From Blastocatellia bacterium (lineage in GTDB: Bacteria > Acidobacteriota > Blastocatellia > Chloracidobacteriales > JADJPF01): 64,000 bases of DNA. The stretch is taken from the NCBI GenBank assembly GCA_025057015.1, contig JANWYG010000002.1, forward strand, positions 1 through 64,000, in the 5' to 3' direction. The notes beneath the pieces are model-generated. The model ran no database searches, had not been told where the DNA came from, and worked only from the letters and a program-made list of their open reading frames with translations. Shown here one piece after another: positions 7,455 to 15,641 of the stretch; positions within the stretch are counted from its first letter, which is position 1; each line of letters starts with the position of its first letter. The position numbers and the translations under genes are program-made.

Positions 7455-8666
7455 ATGAAGAAGAAACTAATCTCGTTCTTAGGAATAAATAAATATGAAG
7501 AAACGACCTACAAGCTACCTTTAAGTGACCAGAGTGTCAAAACACGATTTTTCGTAGAAGCCGCTGCCGAGTATTGTTCTCCAGACGAGATATTAGTCTT
7601 TGCTACCAAAGAAGCAAAAGACAAAAACGGGAACAAACTCATCCAAACGCTTACCAAATACCATCTTCAACTTGTAGATATCCCTCCCGGAAAGAATGAA
7701 GACGAGCTTTGGAAGATTTTCGAATTGTTGGTCAGCAAGCTAAACGAAAGAGATGAGGTATACTTTGACATAACGCATTCCTTTAGATCGATACCTATCT
7801 TTGTGCTACTCGCTTCGGAATTCTTGCGCGTTGCTAAATCAATCGAGGTAAAAGGCATACTTTATGGTGCCTTCGAGGCAAAGGAAGGAGAAATTGTACC
7901 TACCTTCGACCTATCGCCGTTTGCAGAGATGCTTAACTGGGTAACCGCTACAGACATATTCATTAAATATGGTGATTCCATAGAGCTTGCTAACATACTT
8001 AGTAAACTAAAGAACAAAGCTTGGAGAGAGCGCAAAGGCACTTCGGAGAACTCACCTAGGAAGATGGAAAGGCTAGCTAATACATTAGAAAATCTATCCC
8101 GTTGTCTGCGTTTAATGCGACCACTTGAAATCAAGTCTCCTGCCGAACTTCTCGAAAAGAATCTAGAAGAAGTAAAAGAGGAAACAGCCGTTTGGGCAAA
8201 GCCTTTCACCGTACTTCTGACAAAAGTCAAACAGAAATATGACGAACTGGTAGTCCCCTCACCACTTGAAGCTCAACGCCGCCTTATCTTTTGGTACGAA
8301 GAGCACGGACACTTAGTACAAGCTATAGCGCTTGCTCGCGAGTGGATTGTGTCTTTGGCTTGCGAACTTACCAACATTCCCTCTGACGAAGTTAAAGAGA
8401 GGGGAAAAGTAGAGAAAGTAGTAAATCGTTTTGCTATCGAACAGCGGAATAAAAAAACTGGCAGCGATACAAATATACCCTGCGATGAAAAACTATACGA
8501 AGCCTTTTCAAACCTTCCTCAGGCAAAAGAAATAGCCTCATTGTGGAACGAAATCTCAGACTTACGTAACAACGTCAGCCATTGCGGGATGCGTCAAGAT
8601 AGAGGGGAAGCTGAAGGTATAGAAAAACAGATAAAAAAAGCTATAAAGAAGCTTCGCAAGGTCTAG
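7455..8666 (+). CDS. CARF-HEPN ribonuclease, TM1812/Csx2 (Cas_DxTHG-like) family, without CRISPR neighbours
   Basis: I place the start at the ATG at 7455, because AAGGAGG precedes it at 8-nt spacing and the protein then opens like TM1812-family members (MKKKLISFLG, then a KYEET segment); an in-frame ATG at 7419 lacks a ribosome site. The product has 403 residues. Residues 1-155 form a Rossmann-type CARF domain with 'YFDITHSFRSIPIF' (D105-I-T-H108; the family's DxTHG motif with Ser instead of Gly) and 'GILYGAFEAKEGEIVPTFDLS'. Residues ~155-403 are helical and end in a HEPN RNase motif R371-N-N-V-S-H376. In type III CRISPR systems such proteins bind cyclic oligoadenylate and cleave RNA. No cas gene or CRISPR array lies in the window, so its activator is unknown. 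Confidence 0.85.
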   Translation: MKKKLISFLGINKYEETTYKLPLSDQSVKTRFFVEAAAEYCSPDEILVFATKEAKDKNGNKLIQTLTKYHLQLVDIPPGKNEDELWKIFELLVSKLNERDEVYFDITHSFRSIPIFVLLASEFLRVAKSIEVKGILYGAFEAKEGEIVPTFDLSPFAEMLNWVTATDIFIKYGDSIELANILSKLKNKAWRERKGTSENSPRKMERLANTLENLSRCLRLMRPLEIKSPAELLEKNLEEVKEETAVWAKPFTVLLTKVKQKYDELVVPSPLEAQRRLIFWYEEHGHLVQAIALAREWIVSLACELTNIPSDEVKERGKVEKVVNRFAIEQRNKKTGSDTNIPCDEKLYEAFSNLPQAKEIASLWNEISDLRNNVSHCGMRQDRGEAEGIEKQIKKAIKKLRKV

Positions 8667-8679
8667 GAGAAAATGGAAA

Positions 8680-8705
8680 CTCCCTCTTCCTCTTCAGAGA
8701 GGGAG
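8680..8705. terminator. Stem-loop between convergent CARF-HEPN and Spy-like genes
   Basis: CTCCCTCT (8680-8687) and AGAGGGAG (8698-8705) form a perfect 8-bp stem with a 10-nt pyrimidine-rich loop. It lies between the stop codons of two convergent genes (8666 and 8723), where a bidirectional terminator is expected. T-runs are poor on both sides. Confidence 0.55.
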
Positions 8706-8722
8706 CCAAGCGAATAGGAGCT

Positions 8723-9193
8723 TCAGTTCTTGTGGTAAAGTCCGCGTCTTTCCCTCCTTATCTGCTCTAGTTTTTGCTGCTGTTCTGAAGTAAGTATGTT
8801 GTAGAGTTTAGCTTTTAAGCGTTCGCGGGCAACTATCAGCTCAGAAAGTATTTTGCTCTGTTCATCTGCAAAAGCGCGTGCCTTTGCTTCATCAAAAATG
8901 CCTGGTATGGACGACTCATGAAAAGTTCTTCTCCGTTCTTTTAGCTTCTGATTTAGCGGCCTTAGTGTTTCGCGCTCTTGCTCAAGAATCCTCCTGATCT
9001 CGCTGCGCTGCTCATCGGTCAAATCTAGTTTTCTACCCAACTTAAGTAGGCTCAAAGCAGGTCTACGATGAAACCGGTTTTGGCCTCGCTGCCAATGACA
9101 AGAATCACTTCTTACAGCAGTAGTGATGGCAGCAGATGACAGGGAGCCGATGCTTATAAGCATTATTACAGAAAGTACAAAAAATTTTTTCAT
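8723..9193 (-). CDS. Spy/CpxP-like periplasmic protein (LTxxQ family)
   Basis: A 156-residue exported protein with signal peptide MKKFFVLSVIMLISIGSLSSA. The mature part is helical and has the two LTxxQ-type motifs of the Spy/CpxP family, 'LDLTDEQRSEIRRIL' and 'ILTSEQQQKLEQIRRERRG', around a basic middle. Family members are periplasmic chaperones or envelope-stress and metal-response proteins; which applies here is not visible. The start ATG has a strong AAGGAGG site about 7 nt upstream. It is a single gene downstream of the M16 peptidase gene on the same strand, separated by that gene's promoterless end only in the opposite sense: the Spy-like gene lies downstream of nothing else and ends convergently with the CARF-HEPN gene. 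Confidence 0.82.
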   Translation of the reverse strand: MKKFFVLSVIMLISIGSLSSAAITTAVRSDSCHWQRGQNRFHRRPALSLLKLGRKLDLTDEQRSEIRRILEQERETLRPLNQKLKERRRTFHESSIPGIFDEAKARAFADEQSKILSELIVARERLKAKLYNILTSEQQQKLEQIRRERRGLYHKN

Positions 9194-9290
9194 ATTTGCT
9201 CCTCCTTAAAAAACCTTACGAGCCAGTCTGTTTAATCTGACGGAGAGAACAAAGAAAAAGTTGGGAAATTTTAATGCTGGTTGAAAAGGG

Positions 9291-9316
9291 CCACAGAGAC
9301 TATAGGGCCTCTGTGG
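9291..9316 (-). terminator. Terminator of the M16 peptidase gene
   Basis: CCACAGAG (9291-9298) and CTCTGTGG (9309-9316) form a perfect 8-bp stem just after the peptidase stop codon at 9326. On the minus strand the stem is followed by CCCTTTTC, a short T-run. It would separate the peptidase transcript from the Spy-like gene. Confidence 0.62.
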
Positions 9317-9325
9317 TGAAGATGA

Positions 9326-12085
9326 CTATTTTTTAGCAAAATCGCCTGCTTTGAAGATTGTTATTTTGGCAGGATCAAGGTATTTACGCAGTGCAGCGTT
9401 TACCTGTTCTACAGTGAGCTCAGAAACCTTCTTTTCGAAGTCGGCATTCCAGCGGAAAGTCCTACCAATGTAGAGATGACTTGACACGCTCCGTGCTAGC
9501 TCTCTATCTTGAGAGCGACTTACTTGTTGCGATTGCAGATAGCCCCTTATAGCATCTTTCAACTCCTGTTCGGTAACACCTTCTTTGAGGATCTTCTCCA
9601 TCTCCTCCTTGAAGGCTGCCTCCAAACGAGAGACATTCTGCGGAGCATAAATAGCAAAGCATACGAAGATCCCGCTTTCATCAAACGACGAAGCTTGTAA
9701 CTGAGATCCTACGCCGTAACTTATGCCTTCCTTTTGTCGGATTCTAGTAGCTAAACGAGAATTCAAAAATCCGCCACCGAGAATTTGATTACCTATCACT
9801 AACGCAGGATAGTCAGGATTATCGTCTCGGAGCTTTATTTGCATACCAGCTATGAAGAAAGCATTCGCTTTATCAGGAGTTTCGAAGGACTTATTCTCTG
9901 GCTTAATATCTTGATAAGTCTGTGAAACACGCTTATAAGGTTTAGCACTCTTCCAATCGCCGAAGAGCTCTTCGAGCAGCTTGCTGATTTCCGCTTCATC
10001 AAAGTCGCCAATTACAGCTATTTCTGCATTGTTTGCACCATAGAAGTTCTCATAAAAACTCCTGATGTCTTCCAACTTGGCAGACTCTAGCATCTCCAAA
10101 GACTCGTCTATAGTAGCCGTGTAGCGAACATCACCTTTAGGATAAGGGTTAATGTAGCGCTGGAATTCGTTTATAGCTACAAACTGTGGTTCGCTACGCT
10201 GGGATTCCAAAGTGGCCTTACGCTCCTGTTTGAGTTGTTCAAACTGGTCTGCCGGGAAAGAAGGCTCTCTGAGTACCTCAGCAACGAGTTTTATCACCTC
10301 GACCAGATTTTCCTTAGTCGTCTCAATCGAGCCAACAGCTTGAGTAGGTGAGCCGAAGATGGAGGCCGTCGCTTTCATCCTATCCAGATCTTCCTTAATC
10401 TTATTGCGGCTTCTCTTCTTAGTACCGCGCATTAGCATGTCGCCAGTTAGATCTGCCACTGTAGCAAGGTTAGTCAACGATTTTTCATCTCCAAAGTGGA
10501 GCGCTATACTAACGAACACAGTACTCCCCCTAGTCTTTTTGGGAAGTAGGGCAACTTTCATTCCATTCGATAAAGTAGACCTTTTGATACGAGACTCTAT
10601 ATTTTCTGGAGATGGTTCAAATATCTCACCTTCAGCTATGGTAGAAGTTATCTTGAAGTCCTTGAAAAGCTCAGCCATCGAGGGAGTCTCAGGTATTTCT
10701 GCCCTATCAGGATTCTGAGTCGGGATAAATAACCCCAGAGTCCTATTTGAAGACTTCAGGTACCGAGCTGCTACTCGGTTTACATCTTCGGCTGTGACTT
10801 TCTTGACTCGTTCACGCTGCAAGAAGAGCAACCGCCAATCACCCATAGCCGCAAATTCGCTAAGCTGCAGAGCCAATCTTTGGCTGTCATTCAGCAGCAG
10901 CTCTATGTTTTTTAGCTCTTCAGTTTTTACCCGTTCAACTTCCTCAGCAGTCACAGGTTTTTTCGGGATGTTTTCTATGATATCCAGCATAGCGTCCTTA
11001 ACCGAATCAATCGAAGCTTCTTTGAGGAGCTCTGCCCCGAAAACAGCTACGCCAGGCTCACGCAATGAAAAACTGAAGCCCCAGCTCCTTGTAGCTTTCT
11101 TAGTCTCGACGAGTTCTCTATGTAACCGTCCGTTTGGTACAGCCCCAAGCACACTTGTTAGAATATCTACCGGGATATAGTCAGGATGCGCTGCTGCTGG
11201 TATGTGGTAGACCACGCAGATATTCTGCGTATCACCCACTCGCCGCAGCGTCACCATCCGCTCGCCGTCTTGTGTAGGATCAAGCGTGTAAGTCGGTATC
11301 AGTTTCCTTTCAGGACGAGGTATCGCACCAAAGTATTTTTGTATCTTTTCGAGAGCTTTCTCTTCATCGAACTTGCCAGCAACGATAAGAATAGCATTAT
11401 CTGGCTGGTAGTACTTTTTGTAGAATGCCTGTAGCCTCTCTATAGGCACATTCTCGAGGTCAGATTTTGCGCCTATGGTAGACTTGCCATAATTATGCCA
11501 AAGAAACGCTGTAGACAAAGTGCGTTCCATCAAGATACCGCTTGGATCATTCTCGCCAGCCTCAAGCTCATTACGTACTACGGTCATTTCGCTATCTAAG
11601 TCCTCTTTCCTTATAAACGAATTGACCATTCGATCAGCTTCTAGATCTAACGCCCAATCGAGATTCTCTTCTGTCGCCTGGAAAGTCTCAAAGTAATTTG
11701 TTCGGTCATACCAGGTAGTACCGTTAGGACGAGCACCATGAGCAGTAAGCTCCTGCGGAATATTCGGATGTCTAGGTGTTCCTTTGAACACAAGATGCTC
11801 TAACAAGTGTGCCATACCAGTTTCGCCATAACCTTCATGACGGGAACCAACAAGATACGTAATATTGACGGTAATCGTTTGTTTAGATTGGTCAGGCACC
11901 AGCAGCACTCTAAGCCCATTGTCTAAAAGATATTCATTTATGCCTTCAGCAGAAGTCACGTATTTTACACCCTTTGGCAACTTGACTTTTGGTTGCTCAG
12001 GCAAATTGGGTTGAACAGCATAAATAGTGAACGCGCCTAAAAGCATAACCCCTAAAGCACCTACTTTCTTGAGTAAAGTTGACAT
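9326..12085 (-). CDS. Two-domain M16 zinc peptidase (pitrilysin-like), exported
   Basis: I choose the ATG at 12085, which has GGAGG at 7-nt spacing and opens a signal peptide (MSTLLKKVGALGVMLLGAFT); 16 further upstream codons are open but have no such site. The 919-residue product contains two M16 halves. The first has the inverted zinc motif H93-L-L-E96-H97 and the likely third ligand E173. In the second half (from about residue 520) the corresponding segment reads 'NLATVADLTGDMLMRG', so the zinc site is lost and this half presumably only closes the chamber. Single-chain active/inactive pairs are known in periplasmic M16 peptidases such as PqqL. It probably degrades peptides in the periplasm. 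Confidence 0.93.
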   Translation of the reverse strand: MSTLLKKVGALGVMLLGAFTIYAVQPNLPEQPKVKLPKGVKYVTSAEGINEYLLDNGLRVLLVPDQSKQTITVNITYLVGSRHEGYGETGMAHLLEHLVFKGTPRHPNIPQELTAHGARPNGTTWYDRTNYFETFQATEENLDWALDLEADRMVNSFIRKEDLDSEMTVVRNELEAGENDPSGILMERTLSTAFLWHNYGKSTIGAKSDLENVPIERLQAFYKKYYQPDNAILIVAGKFDEEKALEKIQKYFGAIPRPERKLIPTYTLDPTQDGERMVTLRRVGDTQNICVVYHIPAAAHPDYIPVDILTSVLGAVPNGRLHRELVETKKATRSWGFSFSLREPGVAVFGAELLKEASIDSVKDAMLDIIENIPKKPVTAEEVERVKTEELKNIELLLNDSQRLALQLSEFAAMGDWRLLFLQRERVKKVTAEDVNRVAARYLKSSNRTLGLFIPTQNPDRAEIPETPSMAELFKDFKITSTIAEGEIFEPSPENIESRIKRSTLSNGMKVALLPKKTRGSTVFVSIALHFGDEKSLTNLATVADLTGDMLMRGTKKRSRNKIKEDLDRMKATASIFGSPTQAVGSIETTKENLVEVIKLVAEVLREPSFPADQFEQLKQERKATLESQRSEPQFVAINEFQRYINPYPKGDVRYTATIDESLEMLESAKLEDIRSFYENFYGANNAEIAVIGDFDEAEISKLLEELFGDWKSAKPYKRVSQTYQDIKPENKSFETPDKANAFFIAGMQIKLRDDNPDYPALVIGNQILGGGFLNSRLATRIRQKEGISYGVGSQLQASSFDESGIFVCFAIYAPQNVSRLEAAFKEEMEKILKEGVTEQELKDAIRGYLQSQQVSRSQDRELARSVSSHLYIGRTFRWNADFEKKVSELTVEQVNAALRKYLDPAKITIFKAGDFAKK

Positions 12086-12101
12086 TTGTATCCTCCATAG
12101 A

Positions 12102-12124
12102 TCTCCGCCCGAAGGGCACGGAGA
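12102..12124 (-). other. Leader hairpin before the M16 peptidase gene
   Basis: TCTCCG-CCC-GAA-GGG-CA-CGGAGA on the plus strand is a 6+3-bp stem-loop with a 2-nt bulge. It lies about 17 nt upstream of the peptidase start codon, in the likely mRNA leader. A -10-like TAAAAT is at 12139-12144 (minus strand) without a good -35. The hairpin may be a weak terminator for the upstream NYN gene or a leader element. Confidence 0.3.
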
Positions 12125-12181
12125 AAGTTCCATTTACCATTTTATCAACGTTAGTAAAGCTACAAGGTTCCTCTCGTACAG

Positions 12182-12622
12182 CTAATCCGCTTCAGGTCCT
12201 TCATAACCGAAATACCGCAACCAAGCATGCAGTTGCCCATCATATTCAGGTTTATCGTTACGCTCAAAGTCAGTCTCGTTCAGCTTCTTCAAAAACCTCG
12301 CCACGGAAACTATCCTCGCTCCTAGAGAACGCACCCTACAACCTAGCTCCCTATCGGATGTCACTACAACCACGAGCTCTCCCTTCGGGCTAGCTTCAAC
12401 AAGCTGCACTATCCGACTGTCTGCATCAGAACCAAACTTGCTGTAGCAAACCGTCACACCTCGCCATTGTGAGCCTTCAGGACAGAGTTCGTCCGCGGCA
12501 CCGTCAAAAACCACGGTCACCTTAACGTTAGTCCTATCAACAAACTTGCCCAAAAGCTCGAGAACTCTCCTTCTTGAGCGAGAATGCCCCATTAGGTTAT
12601 TGCCATCAACTATGTAACCCAT
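12182..12622 (-). CDS. NYN/PIN-like RNA-binding or nuclease protein (YacP/DUF901 type)
   Basis: Starting at the ATG at 12622 the product has 146 residues and begins 'MGYIVDGNNLMGHS', the hallmark of YacP-type NYN proteins, with further acidic positions in 'VTVVFDGAADE', 'GSDADSRIVQLV' and 'VVVTSDRELGCRVRSLGA'. The conserved aspartates fit a PIN-like metal-dependent RNase active site. Upstream in-frame sequence codes an unlikely hydrophobic and basic stretch, so the later ATG is preferred although its ribosome site is weak. Bacillus YacP (Rae1) cleaves mRNA on the ribosome; whether that holds here is unknown. The gene diverges from dus across about 120 bp that should hold promoters for both. 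Confidence 0.8.
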   Translation of the reverse strand: MGYIVDGNNLMGHSRSRRRVLELLGKFVDRTNVKVTVVFDGAADELCPEGSQWRGVTVCYSKFGSDADSRIVQLVEASPKGELVVVVTSDRELGCRVRSLGARIVSVARFLKKLNETDFERNDKPEYDGQLHAWLRYFGYEGPEAD

Positions 12623-12743
12623 TCTTATATAAAACCAGCGCCAGCGTCGCAGAAACTTTCTTTCCCGCAGCGTGAAGTAGATAAATAGCAAACAAAACAT
12701 TATATTAGTCAAAAACAGAACAGACGAGAACTTTTAGCAGGAA

Positions 12744-13739
12744 ATGAAGACAGAGTACTCTGTAGGAAAAGTGTTGATTAAGCCAAATCTAATCTTAGCT
12801 CCTATGGCCGGTGTAACTGACTCATCGTTTCGCAAGCTAATTAAGCGTCGCGGTGGCGTCGGTCTGATAGTCACGGAGTTTATCAGCGTGGAAGGCTTAA
12901 CGAGAAACAACCTCCGAACGCACAGAATGATGTATTTCGAAGAAGAAGAACGGCCTATCTCTATCCAATTCTTCGGACACAATGAAGATCGTATGGCTGC
13001 AGCAGCAGAAATAGCCGAAGCAGCAGGAGCAGATATAGTAGATGTAAATTGTGGTTGTCCAGCAAGAAAAGTGGTAAGTAGCGGTGGTGGAGCTAGCTTG
13101 CTGCGAGATTTACCCAAGATGGAACGGATTCTACGTGCCATGCGGAAGGTTATAAAAATACCCCTCACGCTAAAGTACCGCATGGGGTGGGATGAAAAAT
13201 CGATAAATGCCATAGAGGTAGCTAAGCTGGCCGAAGCTTGTGGCGTAGAACAACTAGTCTTACACGGTCGCACGCGAGTACAAGGTTATAGTGGACAAGC
13301 TGACTGGGATATCGTAGCCCGTGTAAAACAAGCAGTGAAGATACCAGTCGTAGGAAGTGGCGATGTTCGTACTCCTGAACAAGCTATACAAAGGATGAAA
13401 GAGACAGAGGTCGATGGAGTCATGATAGGCCGAGGAGCTATGGCTAACCCTTGGATCTTTCGGCAGACCTGGGAAATGATGCAAGGATTGACCCCCTACC
13501 AGCCCACTATTGAAGATAAACGCCTCTTCTTGAAAGACTATTTCGACGTGATGCTTCAGGAAATGCCGACAGAAAAAGCGGCCATAGGCAAAGTCAAACA
13601 ACTCTGCGCACAGTTTAGCCACGGGCTACCAGGTGGCGCACAGTTCCGTGAACGAGTGTTTCACTCACAGTCTGTAAGCGAGCTGTTGGGACAAATTGAC
13701 GAATACTTCTCCAGGCAAGTATATGAAGGTGCTGCGTGA
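12744..13739 (+). CDS. dusB: tRNA-dihydrouridine synthase (DusB-like)
   Basis: A 331-residue FMN-dependent enzyme that reduces uridine to dihydrouridine in tRNA. Visible family marks are 'LAPMAGVTDSSFRKL', the catalytic cysteine segment 'VDVNCGCPARKV', 'TLKYRMGWD', 'LVLHGRTRVQGYSG' and the FMN-phosphate loop 'VVGSGDVRTPEQ...GVMIGRGAMANPW'. Length and motifs fit the DusB group that is the usual single Dus of many bacteria. The ATG has AGGA closely upstream. Its end overlaps the start of murB by 17 bp, so the two are probably translationally coupled. Confidence 0.93.
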   Translation: MKTEYSVGKVLIKPNLILAPMAGVTDSSFRKLIKRRGGVGLIVTEFISVEGLTRNNLRTHRMMYFEEEERPISIQFFGHNEDRMAAAAEIAEAAGADIVDVNCGCPARKVVSSGGGASLLRDLPKMERILRAMRKVIKIPLTLKYRMGWDEKSINAIEVAKLAEACGVEQLVLHGRTRVQGYSGQADWDIVARVKQAVKIPVVGSGDVRTPEQAIQRMKETEVDGVMIGRGAMANPWIFRQTWEMMQGLTPYQPTIEDKRLFLKDYFDVMLQEMPTEKAAIGKVKQLCAQFSHGLPGGAQFRERVFHSQSVSELLGQIDEYFSRQVYEGAA

Positions 13740-14757
13740 CGTCCCGCTTGCACCGTTGACCACGTTACAAGTAGGCGGTCGAGCTTCATACTTCGCTGAA
13801 GCTACCTGTACAGAAGAGGTGCTCGAAGCCTATACCTGGGCCCGTTCGCAGAATCTACCGCTCTTCCCTCTAGGAAGTGGCAGCAACCTCTTAGTTTCAG
13901 ACGACGGCTTCGAAGGGCTAGTGCTGAAAATCTCCTTGAAAGGTATAACTGTCGATGAAGATGATCAGTACGTAACCCTAACGGCTGCAGCAGGCGAAGT
14001 CTGGGACAAGCTTGTAGCACAAAGTGTGGACGCCGGATGGGCAGGCATAGAATGCCTATCTGGTATACCCGGCAGCTGTGGCGCTACGCCTATTCAAAAT
14101 GTAGGAGCCTACGGCCAAGAAGTTTGCCAGACTATTACCTGCGTCAGCGTATACGATAAAGTCGAACAGAAGCAAAAGACGCTCCCGAATTCTGAATGTC
14201 GTTTTGAATACCGCAGCAGCATCTTCAAAAAGACCGACAGATATGTAGTCCTCAGCGTAACTTACAAGTTACAGAAAGACAGTACACCTACGATTACCTA
14301 TCCCGAGCTTAAAGCTCAGCTAACTCAACAGCCCACCCTCAAAGAGGTAAGAGCTGCTGTACTAGCTCTGCGGCGACGCAAATCCATGATTGTAGATGCC
14401 ACCGATATTAACTCCCGTAGTGCAGGGTCATTTTTCATAAACCCTGTGGTAGATGCCAGCTTTGCCGACGCACTAAGACATCGATACCCAAACCTGCCTA
14501 CATATCCCTTGGGCTCTGCCGTAAAGCTTCCCGCAGCATGGCTTATCGAACAAGCAGGTTTCAAAAAGGGTTATAGGCGCTCTAGAGCAGCCATATCAAG
14601 TAATCACGCCCTAGCTATAGTCAATCTAGGAGGGGCTACCGCAGCAGAAATAATAGCTCTAATGAAAGAGATCCAAGATAAAGTCGAGCAGACTTTCGGC
14701 ATAATTCTGCAGCCAGAGCCAGTATTCCTAGGATTCGAGCCCTCTCTTGCTCGATAA
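13723..14757 (+). CDS. murB: UDP-N-acetylenolpyruvoylglucosamine reductase
   Basis: MurB reduces UDP-GlcNAc-enolpyruvate to UDP-MurNAc in peptidoglycan synthesis. I choose the ATG at 13723 (344 residues, 'MKVLRDVPLAPLTTLQVGG'), which matches where MurB proteins begin; 9 more in-frame codons upstream would overlap dus further. FAD-binding marks include 'LPLFPLGSGSNLLVSDDGFEG' and 'GIPGSCGATPIQNVGAYGQE'; catalytic residues are expected in 'FEYRSSIFK', the Ser of 'RSAGSFFINPV' and the Glu of 'LQPEPVFLG'. The layout fits type I MurB as in E. coli. It ends convergently with ttcA. Confidence 0.94.
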   Translation: MKVLRDVPLAPLTTLQVGGRASYFAEATCTEEVLEAYTWARSQNLPLFPLGSGSNLLVSDDGFEGLVLKISLKGITVDEDDQYVTLTAAAGEVWDKLVAQSVDAGWAGIECLSGIPGSCGATPIQNVGAYGQEVCQTITCVSVYDKVEQKQKTLPNSECRFEYRSSIFKKTDRYVVLSVTYKLQKDSTPTITYPELKAQLTQQPTLKEVRAAVLALRRRKSMIVDATDINSRSAGSFFINPVVDASFADALRHRYPNLPTYPLGSAVKLPAAWLIEQAGFKKGYRRSRAAISSNHALAIVNLGGATAAEIIALMKEIQDKVEQTFGIILQPEPVFLGFEPSLAR

Positions 14758-14766
14758 ATAAAGCAT

Positions 14767-14787
14767 AGCAAGCTGTTACCGCTTGCT
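14767..14787. terminator. Stem-loop between convergent murB and ttcA
   Basis: AGCAAGC (14767-14773) and GCTTGCT (14781-14787) form a perfect 7-bp stem with a 7-nt loop in the 35-bp gap between two stop codons. Position and symmetry suggest a bidirectional terminator, though there are no clear T-runs. Confidence 0.5.
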
Positions 14788-14792
14788 GCGAG

Positions 14793-15641
14793 CTACAATC
14801 GTACGAATTGGCCAATGTCTGGAGAGAAAACGGAGTCGAGTTCGGTCTCTATATCACCAGTCTCTACGGCAAGTCTTTTGAAGTCATAGAGTTTGTGGTC
14901 CATCAGATGCGAAGGGATGACTCGACCAAGAGCAGAGAACATAGAGTTCCACGAGCGAGGAAATTCCTGTTCAAGCTCCGCTATCAAGCGCTTTACGCGC
15001 TTACGTTTGAGGTTTTCCTGCGAACCACACAAATCGCAGGGTATTATCGGAAAGTTCTGAGTCGCAGCAAAGGCCGCTATATCGGCCTCGCGGCAATACG
15101 CCAACGGACGGATTACCATGTTTCGCCCATCATCACTACGTAGTGCAGCTGGCATTGCTTTCAACGTGCCCACGAAAAGAAAATTGAGTAAGAACGTCTC
15201 CAATATATCGTCAGCATGATGACCGAGAGCTATCTTATTGCAACCTTCCTCTTGAGCCGTCCTGTAGAGTATACCTCGACGCAACCGCGAACAGAGCGAG
15301 CACATGGTTTCACCTTCAGGTACTAGCCTTTTAACTACAGAATAAGTATCCCGCTCGATGATGCGATAAGGTATTCCTAGACCAGACAAATATTCAGCAA
15401 GAACAGCCTTAGGAAAACCCGGTTGTTTTTGATCAAGATTGACCGCCAAAAGTTCAAACCTTACAGGCGCTCGCTTCTGTAAGTGACGTAGAAGCGTAAG
15501 CAAGGTGAAGCTATCCTTACCACCGCTGACGCAGACCATGACGCGATCACCTTCGCTTATCATGTTGTAGTCTTCTATAGCTTGACCCATCCTACGGTAA
15601 AGACGTTTTTGAAGACGCTCTACAATTTCCTTCGACATCAT
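14793..15641 (-). CDS. ttcA: tRNA 2-thiocytidine biosynthesis protein TtcA-like
   Basis: A 282-residue ATP-pyrophosphatase-type tRNA thiolase. The PP-loop SGGKDS starts near residue 39, followed by '[13 protein letters not shown]'. Two cysteine pairs, CSLC (near residue 116) and CDLC (near residue 202), fit the TtcA pattern that holds a [4Fe-4S] cluster; '[14 protein letters not shown]' is also characteristic. The expected role is s2C32 formation in tRNA. The start ATG overlaps the stop of the upstream TPR metallopeptidase gene by 4 bp (ATGA); the N-terminal Met-Met leaves a one-codon doubt about the start. It is the last gene of a five-gene operon. Confidence 0.9.
   Translation of the reverse strand: MMSKEIVERLQKRLYRRMGQAIEDYNMISEGDRVMVCVSGGKDSFTLLTLLRHLQKRAPVRFELLAVNLDQKQPGFPKAVLAEYLSGLGIPYRIIERDTYSVVKRLVPEGETMCSLCSRLRRGILYRTAQEEGCNKIALGHHADDILETFLLNFLFVGTLKAMPAALRSDDGRNMVIRPLAYCREADIAAFAATQNFPIIPCDLCGSQENLKRKRVKRLIAELEQEFPRSWNSMFSALGRVIPSHLMDHKLYDFKRLAVETGDIETELDSVFSPDIGQFVRL

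Noticed and set aside
7455-8666. A CRISPR locus near the CARF-HEPN gene
   Set aside because: I looked through the flanking gaps on both strands for direct repeats of constant spacing and for Cas-like proteins. None is present; neighbours are amidohydrolases and a Spy-like protein.
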